A DNA stretch of 64,000 nt from Vitis vinifera (Eukaryota > Streptophyta > Magnoliopsida > Vitales > Vitaceae): positions 3,674,501 through 3,738,500 of the forward strand of contig NC_081811.1 of NCBI RefSeq assembly GCF_030704535.1. Reading direction: 5' to 3'. The notes under the pieces were generated by a model, which searched no databases, was not told the origin of the DNA, and saw only the letters and a list, made by a program, of their open reading frames with translations. Within the stretch, counting starts at the first letter, position 1. Each line of letters starts with the position of its first letter. Below are positions 12,253 through 23,514 of this stretch, piece by piece. A program made the position numbers and the translations under genes.

Positions 12253-13432
12253 AAAAATACTTTTTAAAATCACTACAAAGCACACACTTTTAATCATTGA
12301 AGGGGTATGCCTAGAACAACCATCAGACCGTTCCTTTTTGCAAGATTATCTAATAGCTAAGTTGAGAGAGCAATTGAGTCAAGTAACCATTGGTCTATGA
12401 GCAACACATCCTATGGGCTATTTTTTAATACTTGTCAAAAAAAAATTATTTTTTAAAAAATGATTATTAATTAACCATGACATCATGAATCATGATCAAG
12501 ACATTATCTGCAAATGTATTTGAATGAGAAAATTTTAAAATAATAGTACTAATAATAAAAAAAATTAAGGTTGGGATTACATTGAATTTTAAGAAATATA
12601 CATATTTTTATATAAACTTAACAAAAACATGGGATAAATTTTGAAGGGTTCATAAGTGAGGTGAACTGTCATTGGTTAACAAATTTGAGGGATACAATGT
12701 TAGGTTTGTTGTAAAATGAGAATAAATGTGACTCAAATAAGAGTAAAGATGACTATGTATTACTTTAATAATATATATATATAAAGGGGAGAAAGAAATC
12801 AAAGGAGAGAAATGTTGAGATAATGAAAGAAAGAGAAAGAGAGAATGAGAGGAAGAAAATATTTTTCTTTTGCTCGGGATGCAGCTTACATGAGGTGTAA
12901 GAAGCCTTTTATAGGCTTTCATAATATGAACTCTCATTCCTTATCTTAAAGATGAGTAAATGAAGTTCATAATGACCATAAATGTGATTATTCACCACTC
13001 TTCATTTACAACAAAGTTTTGAATATAAAGGAACAATGTAAAACACAAAAAAGATCAAAAGGTAAAATATATTTAACCCAAAAAAATTTACTTACTTGCT
13101 TCCGGAATAAGTAAAAGACAAATTATTAGAAGTAGCATTTTTTTTTCTTTTTTCTTTTTTAATAATAAAGTTATAAGCTGTTTCATGGATACAGTAATCA
13201 AGCTTAAAAAATAGCTTCAACTCTGAAGGAGTGGCTTTAAAGTAAGCCCATTTTATTAACTTTCTAGGCCCATCTTGTCAATTAACCCAAGCCCGGCCCA
13301 CGTCTTCCCTCGTAAGTCGTACCATCCTCTCCTTGGCTAGACCTGATCTGAAAAAATGACTCTTTAACAGAACTTCAAAATCCAAAACCCTAGTTACGGT
13401 GCTGAACCATTCGATTACTCAAAGATACGACG
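12253..13432. other. Intergenic DNA and MED28 promoter
   Basis: AT-rich DNA with a short TA tract near 12770. The last 200 bp before the MED28 start are richer in GC and contain aggccca and cggccca site II-type motifs (about 13267 and 13294), common in promoters of housekeeping genes. No TATA box stands out. Confidence 0.45.
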
Positions 13433-16400
13433 ATGGCTGAGCAGTCACCGCAAGTCGATGCACAGGCGGCGGCGGGGCCACCGCTACCGCCCCCGCGGCA
13501 AGATATGATAGCGTGCGTGATGGCACTGGAGGCTGCTCTGCTCCCATGCTTGCCCGCCAGAGAGCTCCAAGCTATCGACCGCTCGCCTCACCCTTCCCAT
13601 CAGAGTAAGTATGTTTCTGTGTTTAGTTTTTAACCAACATTTGTTTGTTTCTCTGGAAAGTTTATTCTGGGCAATGTTTTTCCCAGTAAAATGAAATTTT
13701 CGCCCAAAGCGATTATTTTCTCTTACACTTGTAAATTTTTGTAAATTTTGAATGTAACATGTCATTGGATAGGAAATGTGGGCTTGAACAAAGAAAATTT
13801 TCGAGGAGTTATTTACAGTTCGAACAAATGGAACCTTGAGAAACTGTAGAAGGTTGGGTTGTAAGGATAAAATTTCTGTGCTTGACTGGCTATTGATACA
13901 TGAACAATATCATTATGTGGGATTTTTTTATGTTTGAAATGATATGTAAAGGGATTCAAACAAATAAGAAGAGTAATGGGCATCTGTTGAGTTTCTCAGG
14001 GTTCGTTGTGTGTAGTATGCATAACAATGATGGCTGTTATAAGCTAGATAACAGATACCTTGAGTTTCTGCAAGTTTCAAAGATATGAAATTGCCCAAAG
14101 AGGTGCTGAATATTGTTTTTTATGTCACAAGCATTCTCCTACTTTGTAGATTTGAGACTAGGTACCCAGTTTGAAGGTCTGAGAATTTCAAAAATTACAT
14201 GCTTGTGTAAGTGTCATACCAATGTACGATTAGGTTTTTTAGCTTTCAGTGGAATTATAAGAGGCAGGATGTTGTAAATCTAAGAGAAAATGATTTAGAT
14301 TAAAAAAAGGTTATATCCAGGTTGGATAGAAGATGGAAGATTATTGGAATGACTGTTATTGGATATATCATATATCATAGATGAAATTTTCCAGGTTTAA
14401 TCTTACCTTTTCTGCTCTTGCTTCCAGGAAGGGCATTAAAACCAAATGATTACTGATATTTACCCTATTGAGAAGTGTATAAGATCTGTGCTTAATCCTC
14501 CTCCTGATATAGAGTGAGGCATCTAGTGTATTAAACAAGGAAAGAAGTTTTGCGTTGTGCATGGATGACTTAAGATTGCATTCGTTGAAATTTATCTATA
14601 AAGAAGGGTAGACCAGAGGGCAGGTTGTAAAAATATGCCATCAAAATTGAAGAATCTAACACTTCCCTTGAGGTCTGACTCAACTGGCAACAACGTTTTA
14701 AAAGCCTATGACCGCCACCTGACCACCATTCTGGTCAGGTCCGGCCCCTTGAGCCAACCAGCTTTTGAGCTGGGCTTGAACCGTCAGAACAGCGGTTGGA
14801 CTGGTAAACCGACTGACCCGGACGGTTTTTGATAAACCGAACGGTTCAAAACCCAACCCCTTCCCTTTCTTCTTTCCTCCCCTCCCAAATCCCACCACTG
14901 CACACTTCCCCCTTCCCAGCAATTGTCGTCACCGCTCCTTCCCAACTCTTCCGCAAGCTCAATGCCGGGGGTTACATGTCAACTACTCCCCCTATCCAGA
15001 TCCTGCCCCCGCCCCCACCCTCACCCTCCCCCTTCTCTCCTCTTCTTCTCCCCCGTGGCTGTTGTTGTTGTTGCCGCAGCTCATCCCCCAGCTGTTGCCG
15101 TTGTCGTCGCCGCTCCACCCCCAACTGTTGCCTTTGCCGCTGTCGCTTTACCCTCTTTTTCCAGCTTATATTAGGTGGTGTTTGTTTTTTTACTTAATTC
15201 TAAATAGAATTTTAATGCTTAATAGTGTTAAATATTAGGTTGTTTGTTTTTTTAGTATTTTATTTTTATTTAGTATTAAAAAGTAAAAAAAAATCAATAT
15301 ATTATTTTTTCTATTTAGAAAAAGCTATGTATTTTGACTTTTTGTGTTTAGTAAAAAGTTTATAATAAGTTATGAAAAAATAGAAAAACAAATAACCGAA
15401 ATTTTGAAAACAAATTGGTTTCAATAAAAAGCCAAAAAAACAAACACTGCCTTAGTCTTTGACTTTTTCACTCCCATTTTGAGATTTTTTTTGCATTTTT
15501 ATTTTTATTTAGTTCCTCCATTTTCCAGCAATCTTTCACTCCCATTTTGAGATTTTTTTTACTTTTTTATATTTTATTTACTTTATTAGTGTTTTCCATT
15601 ATTATTTATTTTATTTTACATTTGTTATTTTTCTAACTTTGTGATTTTTAAAATTTGTGATTTTAATTTAAATTGATGAAAATTGAAAAAAATTATCATT
15701 TTAAATAAATTTTTGAAAATGTTTAAATAAATTTATGATTTTAAACTAATTATATGATTTTTAAATAATATATAATTTTTTTTATTTTTTATAATTATTT
15801 TAAATTTTTATAATATATAAATTATATATTTATGACGTCACCGGTTCAATTGTTGGTCTGAACCATAAACCAGTAACTTTTCCGAGTCAATGATCAACCC
15901 ATTCACAGGGGTGGCTAGGGGGGCGATATGGGAGGTACCTGGATCACGTCCAGTTAAATTTAAAAATGTTACCTATGAATATATATATATAAGAATCTAA
16001 CACCGGAATCTGAGAGTTTTAGTGTCATTGATCACCAGTTCAAGCCTGTGATAGTAATCCACTGTGCTGAACCTTGTTACATGGTACTAACCTTCTGTGG
16101 ATTTCTTATTAATAGTTTTCATGTCATTGATCACCTGTTCAAGTGCTTCTAACCAAAGGATTCCTGACTCTGCGAGATCATCAATTAGAACTCTTGGTTC
16201 TAACTGTATGCTGAATCTTCTGAGAACCAAAGGAAAAACAATTTTTTGTATGATTTCTTTCATCCTATTGCTGGATCAAATGTTCTACCTCTTCACTGAG
16301 TATGTCTAGTCCACGGTCAAAATTGTTTATGGATGAGTTATTTGTTTGTTCTCTTTTGCCAATCTGCATGGCCGTCTTTTGCTTTGTAAATGTGGTATAG

Positions 16401-16843
16401 GAACAGATTTTAACAAAATACAGGATCAGCATTCATATCGTATGTGCTGATAAGGGTGATTATTTTGAGATTCTGTCAGTTGATGTGGAGAGGCATGCTA
16501 GAGATTTTATGGAGGCTGCTAAAAAGCTTCAAGTGTATTTTATTAGTCTGCAACGCGAAGATCAACCAACCAAGGCAGAAACACTTCGAAAGGTACTCCA
16601 AGGATTACATTCTAATCAATAACTCCTGTACTCCTTTCACTGTCCTGTTGATTCATTGGGGCCTTGATGAATTAATGTTCATGGGTCGTGTCTGTGATGC
16701 TTTAACAGGAGATTGCTGTGATGGAAGAGGAGTTGAGGTTAAAGACTGAGCTTATCAATAAGCAGGAAAGATTGATCCAAGGTTGGAGGAAGGAGTTGAA
16801 AGACCAGTTGGACAAACACAATACTGAGTTGGAGAGAGTGTAG
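13433..16843 (+). CDS. MED28: Mediator of RNA polymerase II subunit 28 (MED28)
   Basis: Three exons, 13433-13604, 16480-16592 and 16709-16843, give 139 residues. After a short Pro/Ala-rich N-terminus, exon 1 encodes the strongly conserved MIACVMALEAALLPCLPARE and QAIDRSPHPSHQ. Exon 2 continues IDVERHARDFMEAAKKLQ, and exon 3 is a charged helical tail (EIAVMEEELRLKTELINKQE) that should form a coiled coil. This is the plant MED28 layout, slightly shorter than the roughly 156 residues I recall for Arabidopsis. MED28 is a head-associated Mediator subunit linking activators to RNA polymerase II. Intron 1 (2.9 kb) is inflated by transposon insertions, including a 1.3-kb block at 14663-15991. The GT-AG junctions fix the frame exactly, so the exon chain is secure. 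Confidence 0.95.
13605..14662 (+). other. Left part of MED28 intron 1
   Basis: Intron sequence with a good donor (gtaagt). I see no repeat or gene in this stretch. Confidence 0.7.
14663..15991. mobile_element. 1.3-kb insertion in MED28 intron 1 between 12-bp direct repeats
   Basis: The exact 12-mer agaatctaacac lies at 14651-14662 and again at 15992-16003, so the sequence between is probably an insertion with a target duplication. The insertion contains ccggttcaat/ggtctgaacc-type sequence near both ends (14690-14850 and 15836-15905), a C/T-rich centre (14860-15165) and a nested Tourist-like MITE (15174-15451). No transposase is seen. Superfamily is unknown. It could instead be a composite of older elements. 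Confidence 0.45.
15174..15451. mobile_element. Tourist-like MITE, family A copy 1
   Basis: Left end GGTGGTGTTTGTTTTTTT; right end, reverse-complemented, GGCAGTGTTTGTTTTTTT. TTA flanks both sides (15171-15173 and 15452-15454), the duplication typical of PIF/Harbinger elements. The 278-bp interior is AT-rich and noncoding and contains ttaataagttatgaaaaaat-like sequence shared with three other copies in this window. Confidence 0.85.
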
Positions 16844-18612
16844 TAAACAATGGTGGATACAATTGACTTAATCTAACACATCATTTCATATGAGAAGAAA
16901 ACTGTTGGTGGTGCAGGGTGGGCTTGTATTGTGTATAGATTGCTTACTGATTTTGCCTTTTCTTTTTCTTCTGCTACTACCTGATTAGATGGCTCTTCTT
17001 CCCTCTATCCCTCCTTTGTGCTAAGAAGTAAGAACATTCCCTCCTTTTTGGCATGTTAATTTAAAATGTAATTGTTGGTGCTTTCTAATGGAATTAATTT
17101 TTGTTCTTCTCTATCACACAGTTTCAGCATATGACTAAACCATATCCTGAATTCCCAGGTTCTAAGCTAATTTGAATGACTGGGAAAAGTGAAACAAATG
17201 GGAAAAGGGCATCTTTGACGAAGTTCTTTAAGATCAATTTTTACGAGCAGCAGTTCTTAGCAATAGTTATACACTTTTTTCAAAAATAAGATTCTATTTG
17301 AAAACTCAATTTTAGAAGCAATCTTAGGTGGTGTTTATTTTTTTACTTAATTCTAAATAAAACTTAATGCTTAATAGTATTAAATATTAGGTTGTTTGTT
17401 TTTATAATACTTTATTTCTATTAAGTATTAAAAAGTAAAAAAAAAAATATATGTTATTTTTTCTATTTAGAAAAAATTATATGTTTTGGTTTTTTCTATT
17501 TAGTAAAAAGTTTATAATAAGTTATGAAAAAATAGAAAAACAAACAATTTAAAATTTTAAATTCTAAAAATAAATTGCTTTCAACAAAAAACCTAAAAAA
17601 CAAACCCCACCTTACTTGTATTATTTTGTGTTTTGTGTTTTAAAGTAGAAGGGCCTTAAAACAAGTGCTCCATGTTTATTTATTTCATAGCTTATGGAAA
17701 ATAAGTACAAACACCTAAACTTTGCTTTCAAAAATCATTATATTTTGATAATAAATTTTCAAAAAATAATTTCAGTTGAAATATCAAATATAATATTGAA
17801 AATGTTTTTAAAATTGGAAAATCATTATTTATTTTTAAAGAACAAAAAACCATACTAAAATAGTTAGGCTCTTGAAACTAAAAGTATCAGACAATGATTT
17901 TACAAAACATTTTTAGCTTTTTTTAATGCTTGAATGATAAAAAATTTCAAGTGTTAAAAAAGAAACATGTCCTATCACTAGATCAAATAAACTCTTGGTA
18001 AGATAGGAATGGGAACATTTCACTAAGGCCTTGTCTCCCACTTGCACCCAGCATTTCTAATTACAGTTGTAGTAGCTGCCACATAAACCACTCACATCTT
18101 ATTCCGAATGAATCCCAGAAACAAAGTGCCGTCAAAGTGCAATCCTTCCAGAGGGTAGGCTGAGAGACTAAAAAGGTCAAGAGTTCAGTGTAGAGTCCTT
18201 TCAAATTTAAGTAAATACAGCAAACCAATGATGGGTAACTTTCCCTAATTGAAAATTCTGGATCCAGCAAAAGCATGGTCCCTAAATGAACAGACCTTTA
18301 GTATATCACCAGAAATGAACATCCAGTTTCCAAAATCAGATTACGCCTAGGAACCTGTCTAAGTTTGGAGAAGGCACACAGGATTACAACACTTAAGAAA
18401 TTCAACTTCTTACACCGGTTAAAACCAGACGGTATCAAACCAGTCAAGCTAATTAAACCTTCCTCTTTAATATGGTAAAACAGTCTAGTTGTTAAATTAC
18501 AAGCACTTCCTAAAGTTCCACTGAAACTGAGGATGAAGTGATAGAGCAGCTACTGAGCAAACCACTGCAGCATTTCTTTGAAAAGGAGCATCAAAAGAAA
18601 AAGATGGCTCAT
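16844..18612. other. Convergent spacer between MED28 and U1A
   Basis: Besides the family A MITE (17327-17611), a diverged hairpin of MITE family B lies at about 17868-17997 (gattttacaaaacattttta paired with its inverted counterpart ending aataaactctt). The flanks should include the 3' UTRs of both genes. No further gene is seen. Confidence 0.5.
17327..17611. mobile_element. Tourist-like MITE, family A copy 2
   Basis: Ends GGTGGTGTTTATTTTTTT and, reverse-complemented, GGTGGGGTTTGTTTTTTA, with TTA on both sides (17324-17326 and 17612-17614). It is colinear with copy 1 along its whole length, same orientation. It lies between the convergent MED28 and U1A genes. Confidence 0.85.
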
Positions 18613-21600
18613 CTATTTCTTTGCATAGGTAATCAACATTGGATTCTGTTGGTTTATCTTCAAACCTTGAAGCCCTTGCATAGCAACTGTCGACTGCATC
18701 TCATCCCCATACTCCACAAAGGCAATCCCTGGCTTTGCTTCCACCATTCTAACTTCCTTAAAACCTGGGTATTGGCAGAAAAACATTTGCAGCATCATCG
18801 GTGTTGCCTCATGGGGAAGATTCTGAATGAAGAGTATGTTATTTGGAGGAGCAGGAGCTTCAGGAACTGCAGATTTTGCACCACCCAGATATGGTATCTG
18901 AGACAGCTGAACCATTTAACAGAAATTGAGAGAGATAGTGAGCACCTTTCAAATGGAATTTAGTTAAAAAAAAGATACAAACACATATACTCCCCAAAAA
19001 AAACTTAAACAAAAACCCCAAAAAAAAAAAAAATGAAAGCAAAAACAAAGCAACCTAAACTTCTATGTAGATTATCAAATTAAAAGAATAAGTTCCATCA
19101 GTACAATGTGAGATAAAAGGACAGATTATCAACTCAATGATCCAGTTGCCCTATGTACATATATGAGTGAGTGGGTGTAAGTAATATACAAGGTATTACT
19201 TATTACAATGCTCCAGTCAATTGAACCTCATTTCACAACTTATGAGAACTATAAGACAATAATAGATTATTCAGGCAGCAGCTGCAGGAAACAGTGAAGA
19301 TACTTACAGGAGGGGCTGCGCCATAGGCACCACCATAAGCAGGATTGACACCCACTCCAGCTTGGTTAGCATCATGTTGTTCTCTTCGCTTTCTCCCAGC
19401 TGTAATAAATAAATGTCAGTGTTATCACTTCAGAGAAGTTTTGTCAAATAGAACACATGATTCAATGGTCTAGAAGGTAAGCATCTTCACCAAAAAAATT
19501 TAACTCTGAAATTTGGGAACATGCCATTTACCATGTCTTGTTCATTCATTTAGATCTTTTAATGGTAACACTTTTTAGCCTGTACAAGTTTTTCTATTTC
19601 CTGCACAGGCATCTTTATCAAACTTGATGAGATCATCACAGTATCTCTATGCGCTACATGTTTCTAAGTTAGGCTAGGAAGACTCTTTTAAGAGTCAAAT
19701 TTATGCTAGGAATAGATTCATAAGCAACAAGTAGAGAATAGGAAAAAATTAGTGAGTTCACAGAGCTATTTGGAACTCCAAAAATTATACACAAGGCTTT
19801 GCTCTCTCAGCCTCTGTAAAGGAAGGCAGTCTAGTTAATCTCAAAGATGAAACTTATAGTCAAACCCTAACAAAAATGAATCTTAAAAAAATCTTATCTA
19901 TGGCTAGGCTGTTTTCCTTGAGAAATTCATGTAACCAACAAATTTTTTAAGGCCTAGAGCAATTTGCACCTGAAAAATTATTCCTCAACTCTTTGTTTGT
20001 AAGGTTGGATTGATTTTTGGGTAGTGGAAGACTCTTTTGGAGAATTCCTAGACCTGTTAGGATGGAGGGAGGCAGTCTTTTCCTTTAATATGTTCTTCCT
20101 GCAATCCCATGTACATAGGTTGTGGCCCTCTTTGTGAGGCCCCTGTTTTGAATTTGACCATCAAAAGGAAAAAATAAAAATAAAAATAAAATTAATTGAC
20201 ACCCATGTTGACATGAGGAATGGCTATTTTATATACTGCCCCCATTCACTGCATTGGCAACTGGAAGGAGCATACACTGAGATTCATGATTGGAAGATAG
20301 AAGGCTGAAGTGGTAAAGGGTTGGGGCGGGTTTATGGCAGGTTCTGGGTTCAAGTCCCAATGGGGACAAAGAAAGATGTCATGTCTTGGAGGGTTTCAAA
20401 GAAAGATATCTTTACAGTTAAGTCTTTCTTCTCTTCCCTAGCTCCTTGCATTGGTAGAGAGTTCCCTTCAAGCTTAGTTTGGAATCCTTGGGTTCCAAAG
20501 GGAGTCAGCTTTTTTGCTTGGGAGGCTATCTGGAGAAGAATTCTAACTATGGATCAACTAAAAAGGAGGGGTTGGGCCTTACCAAGTAGGTGCTATTTGT
20601 GTAAAGCGGATGAAGAATCAGCTAATCATGTGCTTAGTCATTGTCCCAAGGCAGCTATGATTTGGCACCTTAATTTTGCTCTTTTTGGTGTTCATTGGGT
20701 TTTGCCCAATTCTATCAAGGAAACCATTCTTGGTTGGAACGGCACCTTTGTTGGAAAGAAAAGAAAAAAGGCGTGGAATGCAGCCCCTTTATGCTTATTT
20801 TGGACTTTATGGAAGGAAAGAAATAGAAGAATCTTTGAAGATTCTGAATTAGCGGATCAAGCTATTTTACAGTCTTTTTTGTACATGTTTTCGGATGGGG
20901 TTAGGGTGCATGTAAATTGTGCTTCATGGTCCATTTTTGATTTCATTGATTGGTTGGGTTGTAAGTAAGGGTTTTTTTGTTTTTTCTTTCCCTTTGGCCT
21001 AGTTGCCTTGTATACTCCGTGTATACTGTCAGGTGTACTTCAGGCTTTCTTTATACAATTGCTTTTACTTATCCAAAAAAAAAAAAAAAAAAAGGTTGAG
21101 GTTCAGATGTACAAGTTACCAATGACTAAAAATAGAGTCAACAGTTTGCGTATAAGAAATTATATGGACATTTAAATGGCAAGAGAAAGTAATTGAAAAT
21201 AAGGGACAGGTACATGGCTACCAAAGAAAATAAACAAACAAATTTTATGAGAAATAACCATGGACAATACTTTCTTAAGTTTGATGCCTCAAGAATTGCT
21301 AAGTTTCTTTAAAAAGGACAAGTGAACTCCCATTTGTCTCCACAGAGATAACAATTGCAACATGAATTTAATTGGTAATATTGCAAAAATGTGGAAAGAC
21401 AAATGAACTCCCCAATATAGGATTTCTAGACACTAAGGTCCTATATTTTTGCATTCATTTGGATGAGCTATATGTAACCCAAACAATGAAGAGGTAATTC
21501 AAGCCCCAAACCCACACACACTAGAATCTATAAAATAGCATGACACCTCCAGTGTGCTGTCACAGCAAGTCATCACCATATTGCCATGCTCCTTTTGGCA

Positions 21601-22770
21601 TAGCTAAAATACTCGAGTGTAAGAATGAAGACCAAACTAAAGTAAGCTAGGTCACAGCTACAATCCTTATTAATTTAGTATTGCCAAGATTAGTTCATGA
21701 ACAAAAAGAAGAAAGAAACTTTGTGCTTGCTGTGTGATTGAAAGCAAGAGAAGATACTTTTCCATTTTGCATTGAAAGCTTTCTATTGTCTAAATATTCA
21801 AGCACTTTAGCCTTTTAAAAATGAATCTATATATCAAATCAAAGCTTCAATTCCAGTGAAGTAATTTTCCAATGGTTCCATAAATAATTATCAAGATGTA
21901 CTCAGTGCTGACAATTTTTTCAACAAAGAATGAGTTAAAAGCAACAATTAGTAAGCTGACTAAGAGCAAGAAAGTGAAATTATTATTACCTCTGTCATCA
22001 TGCCTCCTTCGCCTTTCTCGTGGGACAAAGGTACCATCTGCCTTTGCTATGACATCTGATTTTGTCTTTGCATATTGTATTCTCTGTGTCAATGGTATAA
22101 GATTTATCAACATCCATTGTCTCAGCACACGAGATAGCTCTACATTCTACATTCTATAACATAAGTGTATAAACCCCACTTGCAGCACAAAATCTCAATT
22201 CCCATTATTCAATTTGCTAGTGAATGGCATCTAAAAAATCCCAATTTCTAAAAATAGAAAAAATGCAAAAATGGGTAACCTAGCAACACAAAGGTAATCA
22301 AAATTTTAAAAAATAACTCCCACTCAATCAAACCTAGCGCAATTTTCAAGCATTTGTCTTAACTTTGGCAAGTTCTACATAATTTCTCTTCTATACCCCA
22401 AAAAAAAGCAAGAAATTGGGCAACCGAGTTGAGAAAACTACCATGGGCTTATCATAAAAAGGGAAGCCCTGCATTTGCCTGAGCGCATTGGTGGCGGACG
22501 AGACTTCCTCGAAAACGACCCAAGCTTGGCCCTTGTGTTTCAATGTCTTGAATGCTAAAACTTCCATTATTTTTCCGAACTGAGAGAACACGGCGAAAAG
22601 CGATTTCTTCAACTCTGTAAAACAGCAGAATTAGGGCAAAACGAGTACCAACTACTAACAAAGCTGATGATTATGAAAGAATCACCTTCTAGTTTGATTT
22701 TCTCGTTGAGATTGTTAATGTAAATGGTCATGTTCGGAGAAATCTCGCCGCCTGTATTCAACTCCGCCAT
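18613..22770 (-). CDS. U1A: U1 small nuclear ribonucleoprotein A (U1A)
   Basis: Five exons, 22770-22686, 22614-22442, 22083-21990, 19399-19308 and 18906-18613, give 245 residues. RRM1 has RNP2 IYINNL (16-21) and RNP1 KGQAWVVF (56-63). A charged linker follows ([11 protein letters not shown]), then a Gly/Ala/Tyr spacer ([11 protein letters not shown]). RRM2 has ILFIQNL (172-178) and GIAFVEY (208-214) and ends LITYAKK. The linker [12 protein letters not shown] and [18 protein letters not shown] match plant U1A rather than the close paralogue U2B''. U1A binds stem-loop II of U1 snRNA in the spliceosomal U1 particle. Intron 3 (2.6 kb) carries a LINE fragment in antisense orientation. Confidence 0.94.
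19400..21989 (-). other. U1A intron 3
   Basis: A 2.6-kb intron between the exons of the inter-RRM linker. Apart from the LINE-derived insertion it holds only unremarkable AT-rich DNA. Confidence 0.8.
20287..21096 (+). mobile_element. 5'-truncated L1-type LINE tail with tRNA-like head, in U1A intron 3
   Basis: The open frame 20321-20968 encodes the C-terminus of a plant L1 ORF2: [11 protein letters not shown], then [16 protein letters not shown], and the zinc-binding RVT end ([18 protein letters not shown]) and [16 protein letters not shown], stopping at 20966-20968. A short 3' UTR and an A19 tail (21075-21093) follow. The head, about 20290-20375, has an A-box-like GGCTGAAGTGG and a B-box GGTTCAAGTCC. 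Possible target repeats are TGAGATTCA (20278-20286) and TGAGGTTCA (21097-21105), one mismatch. It is antisense to U1A. Reverse transcriptase and endonuclease are absent, so it cannot move by itself. Confidence 0.75.
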
Positions 22771-23238
22771 TTTCCTTCACTTTCTCGCTGACTGGAGCTT
22801 CGAGAGCAAAAGGGTTCAAGAAACCAAGAAATGGGTTTTTGGGGTAGGGTTTGGGCCCAATAGAAAATGAGACCAAGCTCGGCAGGGGATATACTCCGTC
22901 TGTTTAGGATCTAGGTCCAATAGAAAATGAGACCAAGTACAGCTCAATGGATCTAGGTCCAGTTTAGGTTTGATTTTTGGAATGGGCTTCGGCCCAATAG
23001 AAAACGAGACCAAGGTCGGCCAGGGACATATTTCGTGTCCTCTGGCTAAATGGTTGGGCCATGCATCTGAACCGAAAAGAACCTCCCTAGTTAGTAGGTT
23101 CAATAATTCAATTATTCCCTAAACCGAGACAATTAACTTTCGTTGACAGATTACTTCTTCCCATTTTATATTTTGTCCAAGTTTTGTGGGTGAATTTGGA
23201 AACAATTCCTTAGGCACCTTCCCATAGCCACCATAGAC
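22771..23238. repeat. U1A upstream region with three copies of a 24-bp motif
   Basis: The motif cccaatagaaaatgagaccaag occurs at about 22856, 22917 and 22993, the last two slightly changed. Spacing is uneven (about 61 and 76 bp), and similar flanking words (atctaggtcca, ggtcggcc) accompany it. It sits just upstream of the U1A start on the gene's promoter side. Confidence 0.65.
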
Positions 23239-23241
23239 TTA

Positions 23242-23514
23242 GGTAGTGTTAGTTTTTTTACTTAATTTTAAATAGTACCTTAATGTTTAATAGTGTTAAA
23301 TATTAGGTTATTTATTTTTATAGTATTTTATTTATATTAAATATTAAAAAGTTAAAAAAAAAATCAATATATTATTTTTTTATTTGGAAAAAGTTACATA
23401 TTTTGATTTTTCCAATTTAGTAAAAAAATAAGTTATGAAAAAATAGAAAAATAAATAACTTGAATTCTGGAAACAAATTGTTTTTAATAAAAAACTAAAA
23501 AAACAAATACTACC
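23242..23514. mobile_element. Tourist-like MITE, family A copy 3
   Basis: Ends GGTAGTGTTAGTTTTTTT and, reverse-complemented, GGTAGTATTTGTTTTTTT. Flanks are TTA on the left (23239-23241) and TAA on the right. The interior follows copies 1 and 2 (ttaaatattaggtt, aagttatgaaaaaataga). It lies about 470 bp upstream of the U1A start. Confidence 0.8.

Noticed and set aside
14829-15197. 122-codon Pro/Cys-rich plus-strand frame
   Set aside because: Low-complexity C/T-rich sequence inside an intronic insertion, ending in a MITE. No recognisable domain.
16444-16749. 101-codon frame over MED28 exons 2-3
   Set aside because: Wrong frame. The spliced MED28 frame explains the conservation.
18538-18963. 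141-codon plus-strand frame
   Set aside because: Shadow of the last U1A exon on the opposite strand.
18613-22770. U2B'' (U2 snRNP) as the identity of the two-RRM protein
   Set aside because: The linker (PEAPAPPNN) and the RRM2 sequence [18 protein letters not shown] fit U1A better. U2B'' differs at several of these positions.
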